Assembly (NCBI RefSeq): GCF_002865645.1
Contig: NW_020194512.1
Location: forward strand, 2,087,183-2,151,182
DNA from: Hyaloscypha bicolor E
Lineage: Eukaryota > Ascomycota > Leotiomycetes > Helotiales > Hyaloscyphaceae
Length of the DNA stretch: 64,000 bases
Reading direction: 5' to 3'
Positions 22,497-33,241 of this stretch are shown here, in pieces. Position numbers and translations under genes: made by a program. Positions within the stretch are counted from its first letter, which is position 1, and every line of letters begins with the position of its first letter. The notes under the pieces are model-generated. The model did no database searches. It saw only the letters and a program-made list of their open reading frames with translations, and had not been told where the DNA came from.

Positions 22497-23666
22497 TCAA
22501 TGCAACTGAAAAGCCTGCTTATGCGCCTTAATGGCCCTCCGATTCCTCTCCACAATAGCAAGAATCGACATGATCGCCAAAGTCTCGAACTCTCCCCCAA
22601 GACCTGCCGTTCCCTCCCCCGTTAGGAATCTAAACATCCCCATGACCCTACTTGGATTACTCGCCCTCGAACTCGGTCCCAGCCCCGCATAAACAGCGAC
22701 CACATCCCCCGTACTCGACCGTATTAACTTCAATCCCCCACTCTCCCTCGTACTCTCAACAGTCCTCACGAACGGTCCACTCGTGTACTTCCACTCAAAC
22801 CGCTCCTTTTCCTGGGTCCTCGGCAGCGTATGACAAAAACTATACTTCTCCGTGGTAAGAATCCCCCCAGACAGAGTCAAGACTTCGAACTTGAACGTCG
22901 GGCGATCTTTGGTCGGCGAATGGACTTCGAGTCCGCTTCCGCTTCGACCTGTTTGAATGGGCAACGAGAAACTCGTTCGTGAGAAGTTGGCGGAGGTCGG
23001 TTCTGGGGCCGGCGGGCAGAGGGTGATGTCTGTGGCTTGAGTGACGGAGTGGAATTTTGCGAGGGAGAGGATGGTCGAGGATTTTTCGGGCCCAGAGTGC
23101 AGGATTATGTCGGGTCGGGAGGTGCTTATCGGGGATGTGGGGTTGTCTTTTTGGATGGTGATATAGAAGAGGTGGGGAGGTGGTGGGAGCGGCTTTAAGT
23201 CGTTCTTTGAAGGGGCGGGAGCGGAGGGGCTGAGAAGGATATCACTTTTCGAGCGGAAGAAGGTGATGTCTTTGGGGAATCGGGGATAAGAGGGGTAGTT
23301 GGTTTGTGTGGGTGAGGTGCAATGACGGCTTTGGGAAGTGCCTGGACGGAAGGTTTCTCGAGTGGCCTTTCGGGCGTGTGTTCGCGACCAGAATGACTCT
23401 CGACTTTGAGTCGATTCTGCTGTTATTCGACTCGCGTTTGTGTGTGATCGGGTATGCGATCGAGACCAAAACGACTCTCTACTGGGTGGACGATGAGTTG
23501 TCTCTCGACTCTTTGATGTGCTGGGTCGAAGCTTCTCTCGAAATCCCGAATATATAGATGAAGCAGGAGGGGAACTCGGAGGACTTGGATTGGCAAAAGT
23601 GGCGTCCCCGTCATCGAAACCCAAAACATCCTTCCATTTACTCCTCGAGGAGTTTGACCAATTCAT
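22497..23666 (-). CDS. Uncharacterised protein with a conserved C-terminal domain, possibly tubby/LURP-like
   Basis: This is a single-exon ORF; the first true ATG is at 23666, giving 389 residues. The first 150 residues are Ser/Arg/Thr-rich and low complexity, with repeated SRESFWSR(S/T)H units. From about residue 165 a folded region begins with HLFYITIQKDNPTSPIS. It continues with alternating hydrophobic strand-like segments, then FEWKYTSG, GGLKLIRSSTGDVVAVYAGL and a final helix ETLAIMSILAIVERNRR. A strand-rich core closed by one hydrophobic C-terminal helix, with a GDVVAVY-type element, resembles the tubby C-terminal/LURP-like fold. That is a structural guess, not a family match. A decayed copy of the same domain lies 5 kb downstream at 28764-29380. 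No signal peptide or catalytic motif is evident. Confidence 0.7.
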   Translation of the reverse strand: MNWSNSSRSKWKDVLGFDDGDATFANPSPPSSPPASSIYSGFREKLRPSTSKSRETTHRPPSRESFWSRSHTRSHTNASRITAESTQSRESFWSRTHARKATRETFRPGTSQSRHCTSPTQTNYPSYPRFPKDITFFRSKSDILLSPSAPAPSKNDLKPLPPPPHLFYITIQKDNPTSPISTSRPDIILHSGPEKSSTILSLAKFHSVTQATDITLCPPAPEPTSANFSRTSFSLPIQTGRSGSGLEVHSPTKDRPTFKFEVLTLSGGILTTEKYSFCHTLPRTQEKERFEWKYTSGPFVRTVESTRESGGLKLIRSSTGDVVAVYAGLGPSSRASNPSRVMGMFRFLTGEGTAGLGGEFETLAIMSILAIVERNRRAIKAHKQAFQLH

Positions 23667-25290
23667 TGAGACACTGAACAATTGTGGTAATTCCTGGGCT
23701 CGAAAACACCGTAGATCTCTATGACGAAGTGAAAGAAAGAAAGAGACACGACCCTAGAACCTAGGGCTGACGGTATAGAAAATATAGAGTGCAAAGTTTC
23801 AATATGCACAAGGGGTCGACCTCGGACTTGACAAGGAATGGCTATAATCCCTGCCGCATATTGTGCTCGGGCTGAAACCATTAGGCTCTTCCGAGAAACA
23901 TTCAAAGGCAAATCCCTATTGGATGTGTGACATGTATCCGAGGCATGCACGATGCAGGTAAGACACAGACCACCCCTTAGCGAACTTTTGACAGGTGACA
24001 AAGCGCTAACCCCACACACCCGGTTTTGTGACGAACTGATTTTGGAGGATCATCTGCAGGGGTCATCGAAAAGGGGAAGGACGGAAAGGATGAAGCCGCA
24101 GGGCTTTCTTAAAGCGCATTGACCTTCACCAACCTTACGCTTTGACTTCGAGGGCCAACTCTCTCACCTCACAATTTGGGCGAAGAGAGTAATGTAGCAG
24201 ACCGGAGGATCAGTGATCTTCAAACATCATCGACCGTCTCAGAAGAAATGGCTTCCAGAAAACCCAGTTGAAACAGTCAAGCAATATTTTGGGTGAGATC
24301 AAACGCTCAAGAATTGGCTGTCGTGTGTCATCCGAAATACGTCTTTGGAGATTGTCCTCCCGGACTTGGTACAAAAGGATTTTCATGCAGCACGCAGCAA
24401 TTGCGGTAAGATTATTTGTAATAAATGGCGTGTCCAGCCAATACACCAGCACCAAATAAGGACCTTCTCGATAAAGATTCATGGGGACAGCGGTATGCCC
24501 AATAATATATCCTCGAAGTTGAAAGATGATCAAAAGCCGTTCAACTTGAAAGCCCAGATCTTGCCAGCGAGATCTGAATACGACGCTGTTCTGCATCAGA
24601 AATTAGTACACATATCGCCTTCCCCTTGGTCATGTCCGACTGACTGACCGCAAATTTCTCACCTTGCCGCTTACCTCGAGATTCACGGCGATAGGTGGCG
24701 GGAGGCGCCGATCAGAGGTTCAAGCAGATCGACGAAGCTTTTCACTCCAGACTGTATGTACTTCGTGAACAGTGCGAGCGTTGCGGGCACGGTCTCTCTT
24801 CTCCGTTCCCAATATATCTGTGTCAGGTGAGTTGTGGCCGCCAAGGTGTTGAAGATCCTAGGTTCTGCAGTCCTTATCTCATGTCTTGCATGAGCTGGAA
24901 ATGTGGGGTAGTTCTTTGATTCGGCGGTGGGGATGGGGCAAAGCCGGCGCTTGGTAAACAGACTAAAGGGTACCATGATCTTGTGGACAATTAAGAAGAG
25001 TGAAGTTGAAGAAGCCGTTGAGTTGAATATTGTATGGAGATTAGAGTAACCGTTATGAATAGAGCTAGTTGAGTGTGCTCTTCACCCGCGTCTACCCAAA
25101 CAAAGTTGCACAAATTGGAATTCCAGAACATCTTGATGTTTCTCAGATCATCTCACGGCATCTGTCTCACTGTCCCAAAGTTTGCAAGATTGAATTATTA
25201 ATTATTGCATGCTCGTAAGATTTCTGAAGATGGTTGCCGCTTCTATCCTAAACAAAATACCCCAGCATCAAGGTCAATTCCGAGAGCGCT
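23667..25290. other. Intergenic; one doubtful minus-strand gene model
   Basis: The minus strand has an ATG-initiated ORF of 97 codons at 24683-24976. About 10 bases past its TGA is a clean GTAAGC donor (ending near 24662), and about 80 bases further a CTAATTTCTGATGCAG acceptor-like stretch opens a second ORF to 24210 with hydrophobic segments. The frame across the putative intron does not join without the stop. I see no domain in either part. This may be chance, a noncoding transcript, or a decayed gene. The rest appears empty. Confidence 0.3.
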
Positions 25291-27751
25291 TTAAGAACCT
25301 TTCCATGCATTGGGAACCCAAGGTGGAGCACCATACTGTGGTTGGCCGCTAGGATGCATAGGAGCTGTACCCCATTGCCAGCCTTGAGTACCTTGGAATT
25401 GCTGCAGAGGAGCTTGGGTAGGTTGACTTATGCCTGGTTGATAAGCAGAAATTTGTGCAGAAGCCCGTGCAAAAGGACGACTAAAATAGTCTTTTACTTG
25501 TGACAGTGGCCTCGCCACTGCATCAGGTGGTGGTGGTGGCGCAAAGTACGGTGCCGGTTGAGGAGAAGACATAGGGGAAATCGAGCTATACGAGACGCTA
25601 TGTCTGAGACTATGTCCCGTTGTTTGCGGAGAGAGCAAAGAAGGCCCAGTTGATTGAGGCGATAACATTGACTGAGGGCTTGAGCATGTCGATATAGTTG
25701 CTGTAGAGAAAGCTGAAGAGTGCCGACTAGGAGGATTTGAATAGTATCCGCTATCTTGTCTCTGGATTTGTGGTTGCTGTTGAGGCCGAGGTGGTAGTGG
25801 AGGAGATGCGTAGATTTGTTGCTGCTGGGCACTGCCGGGAGAAGTAATGGAGTGAGGAGGCGGAGGTTGGTACTCAGGAATGTGAGCTGAGTGAGGCCGA
25901 GGAGGTGGTGGGGGTGGAAAGTACGAGGTCGTTGAGTCAGAATTCCCTGGAGGATATTGCAGGGCGGGGGTAATGGGAGAAACAACACTTGGAGCTGGAG
26001 ATAGAGGTGGCGGCGGGAATTGGTACCCAGTGATGTGGGCCAAGTGAGATCGAGGAAGTTGTGGGAATGGAGAAGGGGATATCGTTGGAGGTTGATTGTC
26101 TGAAGGGATTTGCAGTGACGGGGTTGAGGGAGAGGTAATATCTGGCGCTGGAGATGAAGGAGGTACATATTGGTACCCAGGAATGTGAGCTGAGTGACGT
26201 CGAATCCGCAATGGGGATGGACATAAGGAAGTCGTTGGGGTTTGGTTCTCTGAAGAATATTGCAGTGACGGAGTAACCTCCGAAGCGACAGCTGGAGCGG
26301 GAGATGCAGAGGGCCGAGGGGCTGGATTGTACGAAGTCGTTGGAGTTGAATTCTCTGTAGGATGTTGAATTGACAGGGTAAGAGTGGAAGCGACGCCGGG
26401 AGCCGGTGATGATAGAGGTTGAGGGAAATTCTGGTGCTCAACCAAACTTGCTAAAGCAGGAGTTATACGAAGCTCGGGCTCGAAGGGTCCCAGCTGGACT
26501 TGAGAAACATCGTTCTCTCCAAGCGAGGATTGAATCGGTGGTTGGTCAGTGCTAGGCGGGGCTTTGTTCGCTCCTTCTCGTCTCTCAATTTCCATTTCCA
26601 AGATTCTCGCCTTCAAGAATGCTATCTCTTGTTCCATGGTCAGCTGAGGGGGGGAGGTATCCCCGTCAACAGCAGCAACAACAGGCTGTGAATCTAATTC
26701 GTACACAGTTCTGTAGACTACAGGTTAGTAAAGGCTCATAGTTTAAGGAAATATACACTTACGTATGGAGGGGCCCATCAGATTTTGGACCAAGCTTATC
26801 TGAGGTTGGTTGCAATTGTACCTCAACAGGTGCGTACTGAGCTTGACCCGAAGAATATTGTGTATCTCTGCTGGGTAAAATAGGGGTATTTTGTATATTG
26901 GGCACACTGATTCCTACGGAAGGGGACTCCGATTCGCTCAGCATAGACACAGAAGAGAAGCCGCTATCTGAACGCTGTGCCGGAATGTAGGTGGCCGGCT
27001 GGTACATTGGAATCTGAGGCTCTCCTGCTACCTGAGCAAAGTTCTGTTGATGTGATGCTGGCTGATAGGAGACTGGTGCATTTTGCGGAGTTGAGAGAGG
27101 AACAAAATCGTACTTCTGGTGAGGGAATGGATATTGATAGACAGGGGGTGCGTCTGACTGAGATACTATTGAAGCTGGGGGCATCTGAGACGCAGGGAGC
27201 GGCGTTTGCAGTCCCGGTTGATAAAGGCTGGGGTGTAATTGTGAGGCTCCTGGCTGCTGGAAAATCTGAGTTTGTGTTTGTATTTTCTGGTGGGCCTTTT
27301 TGTGTGCATGCTTGTCATGTTTGTGCTCAGCGACAGCACCTGTGGCATCCAGCGCGACATGAGCGGCTGCATACTCCATGCCATGGCCAACAACTTGCCC
27401 AGCTATCATATCAGCTCCTGGACCAGCGAGGCCCAGGGTCAGGCCACCCAGAGTTCCGGCAACCGTCATAGGAGCAATCACATCACGCTTCCTCGTGTGG
27501 TGCGTCTCCCCACGTGCTTGCAATCCAGCCTCGATGATTTCTCTCTTCTTTCGGGCATTGTGGACACGAGGAGCTGAGAGCCCGAGCCCGACAAGAGATA
27601 TTCCTGCCGTGAAGGGCGAGAAAAGAACAGATGTAGCGGTTGAGGTCGCTCCTCCAGCCAATTGCCGAGTGTAATTCTCGTACTCGGCCTGAAGTTGCTC
27701 ACTTGTCAAGCTATCGCATTTCTTTTGGTACTCTTTATAGTCGAAAGGCAT
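25291..27751 (-). CDS. Pro/Gln-rich protein with internal tandem repeats
   Basis: CDS is complement join 25291..26710, 26763..27751, 802 residues, with one 52 bp intron (GTAAGT, TACTAAC branch). The first 150 residues look folded: MPFDYKEYQKKCDSLTSEQL, a helical stretch with NARKKREIIEAGL, and a Gly/Ala-rich amphipathic or membrane-associating part with GTLGGLTLGLAGPGADMIAG. The rest is disordered and rich in Pro, Gln, Ser and Tyr. A short coiled coil (TMEQEIAFLKARILEMEIER) follows the intron. Then about four repeats of roughly 50 residues carry SPAP...TPSLQ...PTTS...HSAHIPGYQ. I do not recognise the family, though similar Gly-rich N-terminal proteins of unknown function occur in fungi. The repeats are in-frame DNA repeats at about 25850-26430. 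The fused two-exon model is favoured because splice sites and phase fit exactly. Confidence 0.78.
25850..26430 (-). repeat. Coding tandem repeat, about 150 bp period, about four copies
   Basis: Successive units on the minus strand encode SSPAPxxxSxxTPSLQ, then a short ENQxPTTS-like linker and RxHSAHIPGYQxPPP. The first copy is shortened and lacks the HSAHIPGYQ part. Copies have diverged by substitutions and a few in-frame indels, so the array is not recent. Confidence 0.75.
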
Positions 27752-28763
27752 CGTGAGGGTCAGGAAGTTCTCATCACGCGTGGAACAATTACTGTGAAGA
27801 ACAAGGAGGAGAAACGCGGGCTGAACAGCAGATAAGGAATGGCGGTGGGTGGCTTTTGTGTTTTAGGAGACGCCAAAACGCGGCTGAGAGTCTCTCATGA
27901 ATGGAGGATCAAAAGCGCCAAAAATAGATAGCCTTGCGGTGACTTCAGTGAATCACTGGCCTTGGGCCATTTCGCTCAATCGAGACACTCTTTTCTTCAT
28001 CGCGTTTCCTCCTGTCCTTGAAATGTATAGACGATTTCCAAGTTCGAGGTTGGCAAGGAAGATCTGGGGAGGGCGAGCCAGCCACAGCTGAAGCTTTCTC
28101 CAACGCCGCCAAGGCATCTAGCCCCCGTGGCCCCTGAAAATCTTCCAGGGGAAGGGCAAGGGGAGGGGCAGGAGCAGGGAGCCTGGCACGGCATGAAGTC
28201 CGCTCCTCGCCTCTGCGATGAGTTAAATCTCCCAAAACCGTCAAACCGTCAGCTGCGTGTTAGGAGAGAAACTCTAAAGCAAGAGCTTCGTTCGCCGCTT
28301 AATGCGAGTGCATCGTCATGTCGAGAAACTTGCGATAAGACTTTGCACTGTGCCCATTACTGTGTCGGTGGCTTCAGGCAGGCTTCAGCTGACAAAATAA
28401 AAATGAGTCGGTGACGAATTGTTGAATTGCCCTCCAATGGACGTTCTGGCGGACGGCTTGTAAACTGTGGCTTTCTGAACTCTGCGTATCGTGATCAGAA
28501 TTCCAGGCAAGTCATCCTTGAGATACTAATGTTTCAATCAAGGACGATGAAGGGCGATTGCGTGCAGGTCCCTAAGGCTGATCCCCGAGAGCTTTAAGTA
28601 CCAAATAAACAGCACCGGGGAAATACAGAGTGATTCAGCACGTTTACAACTCAAAGCACTACGCACCCGCCACAAGCACTTGCAGTGGCACTGGGACTCG
28701 CTTGTCTTCGCCTACATAATCCTCTATGCCAGCCAAGTCGCACCTGGTGAAAAATGGCGAAGC
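27752..28763. other. Intergenic, upstream of the Pro/Gln-rich gene
   Basis: Promoter side of the repeat-rich gene. A GGGGAAGGGCAAGGGGAGGG purine-rich run lies at 28147-28166. No supported gene. Confidence 0.4.
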
Positions 28764-29380
28764 TTATCCTCTTTCCATAATGCTGAGTAGAGATAATACG
28801 ACCACCGTTCCAAACTCATCGCTCTGTTCTTCAGTATGAATGATTCTGAGCTTCCCGGTAATCTTCATTGGATTGTAGACCCGATGGTGTTTCCCACCAG
28901 CGAAGACGGCGATGAGTTCTCTCGTCCTGACATTCACAAGCTTCAGGCTCCCTATCGTCTCGGCCGTAGTCTTCTTTACCCACATTGCCAGTTGAGAGAG
29001 CTTTTAATTTGGGGCTTCCGCTGTGTCGCCATTCGAAGCTTCCTCGTAGTGTCCCTTCTAATGGGGGAACATACAAAAAGAAGGAATGGATATCGCTCGT
29101 TAAGGCCCCCTTCTTGGCCAGCTCTACATGCAAGTAGTTGGTTGCTACTTCGTTTGGACTTCGATAACGGGCTTCCTTGGCTAGTCTGCGGGATCTTTAT
29201 GTCTGAGGTCTTTAAGGCTCGAAATCGCACGTTGCCGCTGACAGGATATGTTTCCTTTGGACCATTGTGAAGCTGAATTTGGGGACTTTCGCTCGTTTTT
29301 GTAATCTGGTTTTCCATATGACTTGAAATATAGAATATAAGAGGAGGTTGAGGTTTTCTTCTCCTGAGATTGATGCCCAA
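28764..29380 (-). pseudogene. Decayed paralogue of the 22497-23666 protein domain
   Basis: Three overlapping minus-strand frames encode, in order, the same domain as the intact gene 5 kb away. The first, with PQPPLIFYISSHMENQ and IQLHNGPKETYPVSGNVRFR, matches PPPPHLFYITIQKDN and IILHSGPEKSS. The second, with HSFFLYVPPLEGTLRGSFEW, matches YSFCHTLPRTQEKERFEW. The third, with GSLKLVNVRTRELIAVFAGG and FGTVVVLSLLSIMERG, matches GGLKLIRSSTGDVVAVYAGL and ETLAIMSILAIVER. Frame changes are needed near 29180-29230 and near 28995, with no splice consensus at either. The Ser/Arg-rich N-terminus of the intact copy is missing. An old duplicate that has lost its frame is the simplest reading. Confidence 0.72.
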
Positions 29381-30185
29381 TTACCAGTGATAGGGGAGAA
29401 GTGCCTCGATAGATGACGATTTCCCTATTGCAGGCCAGTGGGGATTTCCAAATATATATTATCATGTTGAGATGTTAACGGAACTACTTTGGCAATATGA
29501 AGTCTTCTAAAGGAGACTTTAGCTCCGTTGTCCGATGCATCTTTCCATATACATATGGCTTTAGGTCATGATAAGCGAGGATAGATGGAGTCTGCGTCCC
29601 ATCCCCCTACTCTTAGCAGATTTCTTCTCAATTTCTATGCTGATTTTTTGAAATGAGCGAGTCTGGCAGAATTCTTTCTTTAGGTTGAAAAGTCCAAGTT
29701 CGCGGATGCTACTACATACTCAATATATCATCAACCAAAACAAGGCTGAGTCTGAAAGGCCCTGCACCAAGGTGTATGGATCTTTCTGATCCACTATTAC
29801 CGCAGTACGAGTTGCAGTAAAATACTCTCCTCATTCAGATCAACAAGTTTGCAGATTTTGGAATTACTGATGCTACTGGCACAGTCTTGGGTAACTTTGT
29901 CCCATTGAGGTTATACTCGCCGCAAGCTCACATTTTACCCGGATGGCTGTGGTTTGAGATTGCGACTCTCGCACTGACAATTCGATCAGACGCTGCAATG
30001 TAACTATTGCACAGCCTCCTCGCTGTGCCTGATTTTCGTGCTCGTGAAATCTGAGATGATCATCTATTCTTGGAGAAGAAAGGGAACCGAAACTCAATGA
30101 GGCTAAAAAATGCGCCCAACTTGATCATAAAATACTCGTCCATTACGTTTGACCTATATAAGAGTCGTCAAAACTATTCACACGC
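29381..30185. other. Intergenic, A/T-richer stretch
   Basis: No gene or repeat is supported. Base composition looks more A/T-rich than flanking genes. It includes the 3' flank of the dehalogenase gene. Confidence 0.4.
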
Positions 30186-31098
30186 TCATCCAGGACCCAT
30201 TGTCGCAGGCTCCTTATTATTGCCACCACCACTTCCTCCCGCATTCTCTGCCATCCACTTCTTAATTCCCGTCACAGCCTCCTCAACACCACTTACGATG
30301 ATAGTAGGCCCACCACTAGCCAAAGTTCCCAACTGGTCCGTCCACCCCCCATTCCCAGAATGGCCACTACCTCGGTCAACCCAAGCCGCCTGGATTCCTG
30401 CTGCTCTGGCACCAACAATGTCAAATGGATTTCCACTCACAAGCCAGACGCTCGCCATATCTTCATTGCTGAAGGACTTGCCAGCCTTTTTGCACAAATG
30501 ATGGTAGACCGTTGGATCAGGCTTGAAAACTTCAATCTCTTGAACAGTGACGAGACTTTTGAAGACTGAAGCGTGAGCTGATAGGGAAGGAGATTGATTC
30601 ACGGATGCGGAGACCATGTCGTCACTTCCATTGGAGAAGACATATGCGTCGATTGATGGATCTGATGCTATGGCTTCGAGGCCTGGCTGAACGTCTGGGA
30701 AAGTGCCAAGATTGTCATATGCCTTCATCAGTTTGCTGATATTTTCATCAGAGAGGCTGACCGAGGACTCTGCTAGAGCGTGCTTGAGAGCTGCACTCGT
30801 GATCTCTGAGAACGGCTTGTACAATGCTTTATTCCTGGATGAGCGATGGTCTAGGCATATATGAACGAGAGCACGTACTCATGCTATTCATTCTCCAGGT
30901 ATACTCTAACTGATATCTGCATGAATCAACATTTATTTTCAGCCAAGAGGGTAGAGAGACAAACCTGCGCCACAATGTAGCAATTTTATTTGCTTGCTCC
31001 TGCCCGAAATGGGTAGCAAGGTCCTTTGCAATGCTTTCAGTAGAAAGGAGCGTTCCATAGAGATCAAAAGCAATCACAATCTTGTCTTTGGAAGACAT
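30186..31098 (-). CDS. Haloacid dehalogenase, type II (HAD superfamily)
   Basis: CDS is complement join 30186..30826, 30879..30916, 30965..31098, 270 residues. HAD motifs are in order: the nucleophile Asp in IAFDLYGTLLS (residue 12); motif II VFSNGS; the lysine in EVFKPDPTVY; and VWLVSGNPFDIVGARAAG. The (S/N)xNxxDxxGA form of that last motif is typical of L-2-haloacid dehalogenases, which hydrolyse 2-haloalkanoic acids. RYQLEYTWRMNSM across the tiny 38 nt middle exon also fits this subfamily. The second intron uses an unusual AAAG acceptor, chosen because it alone keeps frame into LYKPFSEIT; treat that boundary as less sure. The C-terminus is Gly/Asn-rich. It is divergent from the HNH gene with 219 bp between starts. 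The actual substrate in the fungus is unknown. Confidence 0.88.
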
Positions 31099-31317
31099 TT
31101 TGAGGAACAGAATGTCAGGAAATGTTAGCAGTGGGGATGCATGGATGTTGTTGCTCCTGAAGCGAAGAGCTTCTCCAAGGTTCTCTTGGCCGGTGACGCA
31201 GGCGGGGTAGTGGGGTTTCGGTTCGTGCCGAAGAGCCTGCATGATTCAACATACTTCAGCTTTAAAACTCTCGTCGATTCTCTCCTCTATGGGACAAGAA
31301 CATCTCTGGGCCCCAGA

Positions 31318-32128
31318 ATGGAGGCCTCCGAAGAATCGAATTTCCAAATCTTCCGAGATTGCCTCTCAACTCCCCTGATCGAGAAATCTGCTGAGCAGCC
31401 AGTGAAGAGTGCTCGAAAAGCTCGAGGAAGAAAGACAGCTATCAAACCTATAAAACATGAGATTGAAGAACCCAACGATACTGAGGAGCTTGCAGAATTC
31501 ATCGACGTATGTCCATACTCAATCAACCACTCGGTCTCATCAATTGACACTCAAGCAGTATCTCGCCCACGAAATCTTCACCAACCTCCCCACCTCTCTC
31601 TGCACACTCTCATACTCCACCTGGCTCAACACACACTCTCTACAATCACTGTATAGTGAGACTCTCCCTCCGGCACGAATGGCCAGCATCCTCGACCCTC
31701 TCCCACCAACAATCACCGACTCTCTCCTAACATACTCCTTCCTCGCACCTCATCAAACAACCAACGAATTCCTCACCCCAATTCTAACAACCTACCTCAG
31801 CACCGTACTCACGCCCCCACCGCCTCCCTCTCAACAACGCCCCTTCGTCACCGAATGTGAGATCTGCCAACGCAGCTGGATACCTCTTACCTTCCACCAT
31901 CTAATACCCAAGGGCGTGCATGAGAAGGCCTTGAAAAGGGGATGGCATACTGAGGATCAGTTGAATAATGTGGCGTGGTTGTGTAGGGCCTGTCATAGTT
32001 TTGTGCATAGAGTGACGAGTCTGGAAGATTTGGCAAAGCAGTGGTATACTGTTGAGAGGTTGATGGAGAGGGAGGATGTTAGGAGGTTTGGGGAGTGGGT
32101 CGGGAGGGTTAGGTGGAAGGCTACGTAG
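31318..32128 (+). CDS. HNH-motif protein (putative HNH endonuclease-like)
   Basis: CDS is join 31318..31506, 31559..32128, 252 residues. The N-terminus is basic (KSARKARGRKTAIKPIKHE). The C-terminal part has a CEIC...HHLIPK...NNVAWLCRACHSFVHR arrangement. This is an HNH motif with a histidine pair, an asparagine and two Cys pairs that could bind zinc, close to the bacterial YisB-type HNH group found in many fungi. The intron (GTATGT to CAAGCAG, 52 bp) joins ELAEFID to YLAHEIFTNLP. HNH domains often cut DNA, but fungal members of this type are mostly uncharacterised, so nuclease activity is only inferred. It is convergent with the peroxiredoxin gene (190 bp between stop codons). Confidence 0.8.
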
Positions 32129-32318
32129 TTGGGAGGGGTTGCTTGCTGAATGGATAAGGGAGTTGAGAGTAATGGCCACTTGACGGCGTAATTTCGATGG
32201 TGTCAATCACCAATGAAGATGATACGGGAAGGAACTGAGGGAATGAGTGCCATTTTCTCTAATTCTTCGTTTCTCATGCCATTGTTCGCAACTTTGGATC
32301 AACTTCCGCCATTTCATT

Positions 32319-33241
32319 TCAACCAAGAACCTTCTCCGCAGCTGAGACTAAAGGGATATCAGCGATGATCGATGCGGAGATGGCTGAAATGGATTACCAT
32401 TAAGTCCGGTGTTGTCAGGTTCAACATGTATTGCCTTGACCTTGCCGTCTTCAATCTCAAGAGCGTATCTCTTACTTCTTGGGCCACCAAAGATGGCAGT
32501 ACCGTCAAAAGCTAGGTCCCTAGGTGACGATGGAGTCAGCAATCACTCAATTGGGATTGTTTCGGGAGAGGACATTAACTTAAGAAAATCTCATGAAACA
32601 GTCGCAAATAGGAAAAGGTTTCTCCCCCAACACCTACAATGCTTCAGTAAACTTGGCGGTTGGATCTCCGAGGAAGCGGATCTGTGAAGTGTGAGTATGG
32701 TATTTAGACTAGCTTTTGGTAGTAAGGTTCAAGTGAGTGCCTCACGCCTGAGCTGCCCGTAGGGTCGAGAGCTTCCGCCCATGCTTTTGTACTTCGAGAG
32801 GTCAGATGCAATTGACCCAATTGAGTTGGATGACCTCACACGAAAGGATCATTGACGGCAACAACAAACACGTCACCAGCACTCTTCAAGTTTTTGTGGT
32901 TGATGTAACCAGGGATGTGGCTGTTTGAACACGATGGGCCTGTCATAACATTAGCAGCTCGAAATCAGAACGGCGGCAGGGACTGTCAAGTGCCATTGAT
33001 CGATCATCAATGTCGAATGCGAACAAGACTTACTGAAGGCAGCTGGGACACCAATGATCAAAGCTTTTCCCGTAATAGCTTCACTCAAGTTGACTTTATT
33101 GCCAGGTGAGCTCTCAACCAAGACATCGAGGTTAGGAATCTTGTCCCCAACTTTGATGAAAACTCGAGAGGAGCTGTGAAAGGCACGAGAGGTTCGGGAG
33201 GCATTGAGAGCCAAGCGGCGGAGTACAGCGGTGGGAGTCAT
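32319..33241 (-). CDS. Peroxiredoxin 5-type, probably mitochondrial
   Basis: CDS is complement join 32319..32347, 32398..32519, 32638..32681, 32746..32791, 32840..32939, 33034..33241: six exons, 182 residues. The peroxidatic Cys is in FSPSCSNSHIPGY (residue 73), the Prx5-type motif. KAWAEALDP, RFLGDPTAKFTEAL, RYALEIEDGK and HVEPDNTGL follow. The N-terminus (MTPTAVLRRLALNASRTSRAFHSSSR) is Arg/Ser-rich without acidic residues, a good mitochondrial presequence. The enzyme reduces hydrogen and alkyl peroxides using thiols. Exons of 29, 44 and 46 nt are unusually small, and the last carries only SAAEKVLG and the stop. All phases agree. The acceptor before KAWAEAL is an AAG and is the weakest call. 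Without the last exon the protein would run on into a foreign tail. Confidence 0.9.

Noticed and set aside
24210..24976. Two-exon minus-strand gene
   Set aside because: Nice splice-like sites but a stop codon precedes the donor and the frames do not join; no domain seen.
25494..26441. 315-codon minus-strand ORF in another frame of the Pro/Gln-rich gene
   Set aside because: Open only because the tandem repeats carry the same out-of-frame codons; Leu/His/Arg-rich and without start context or homology.
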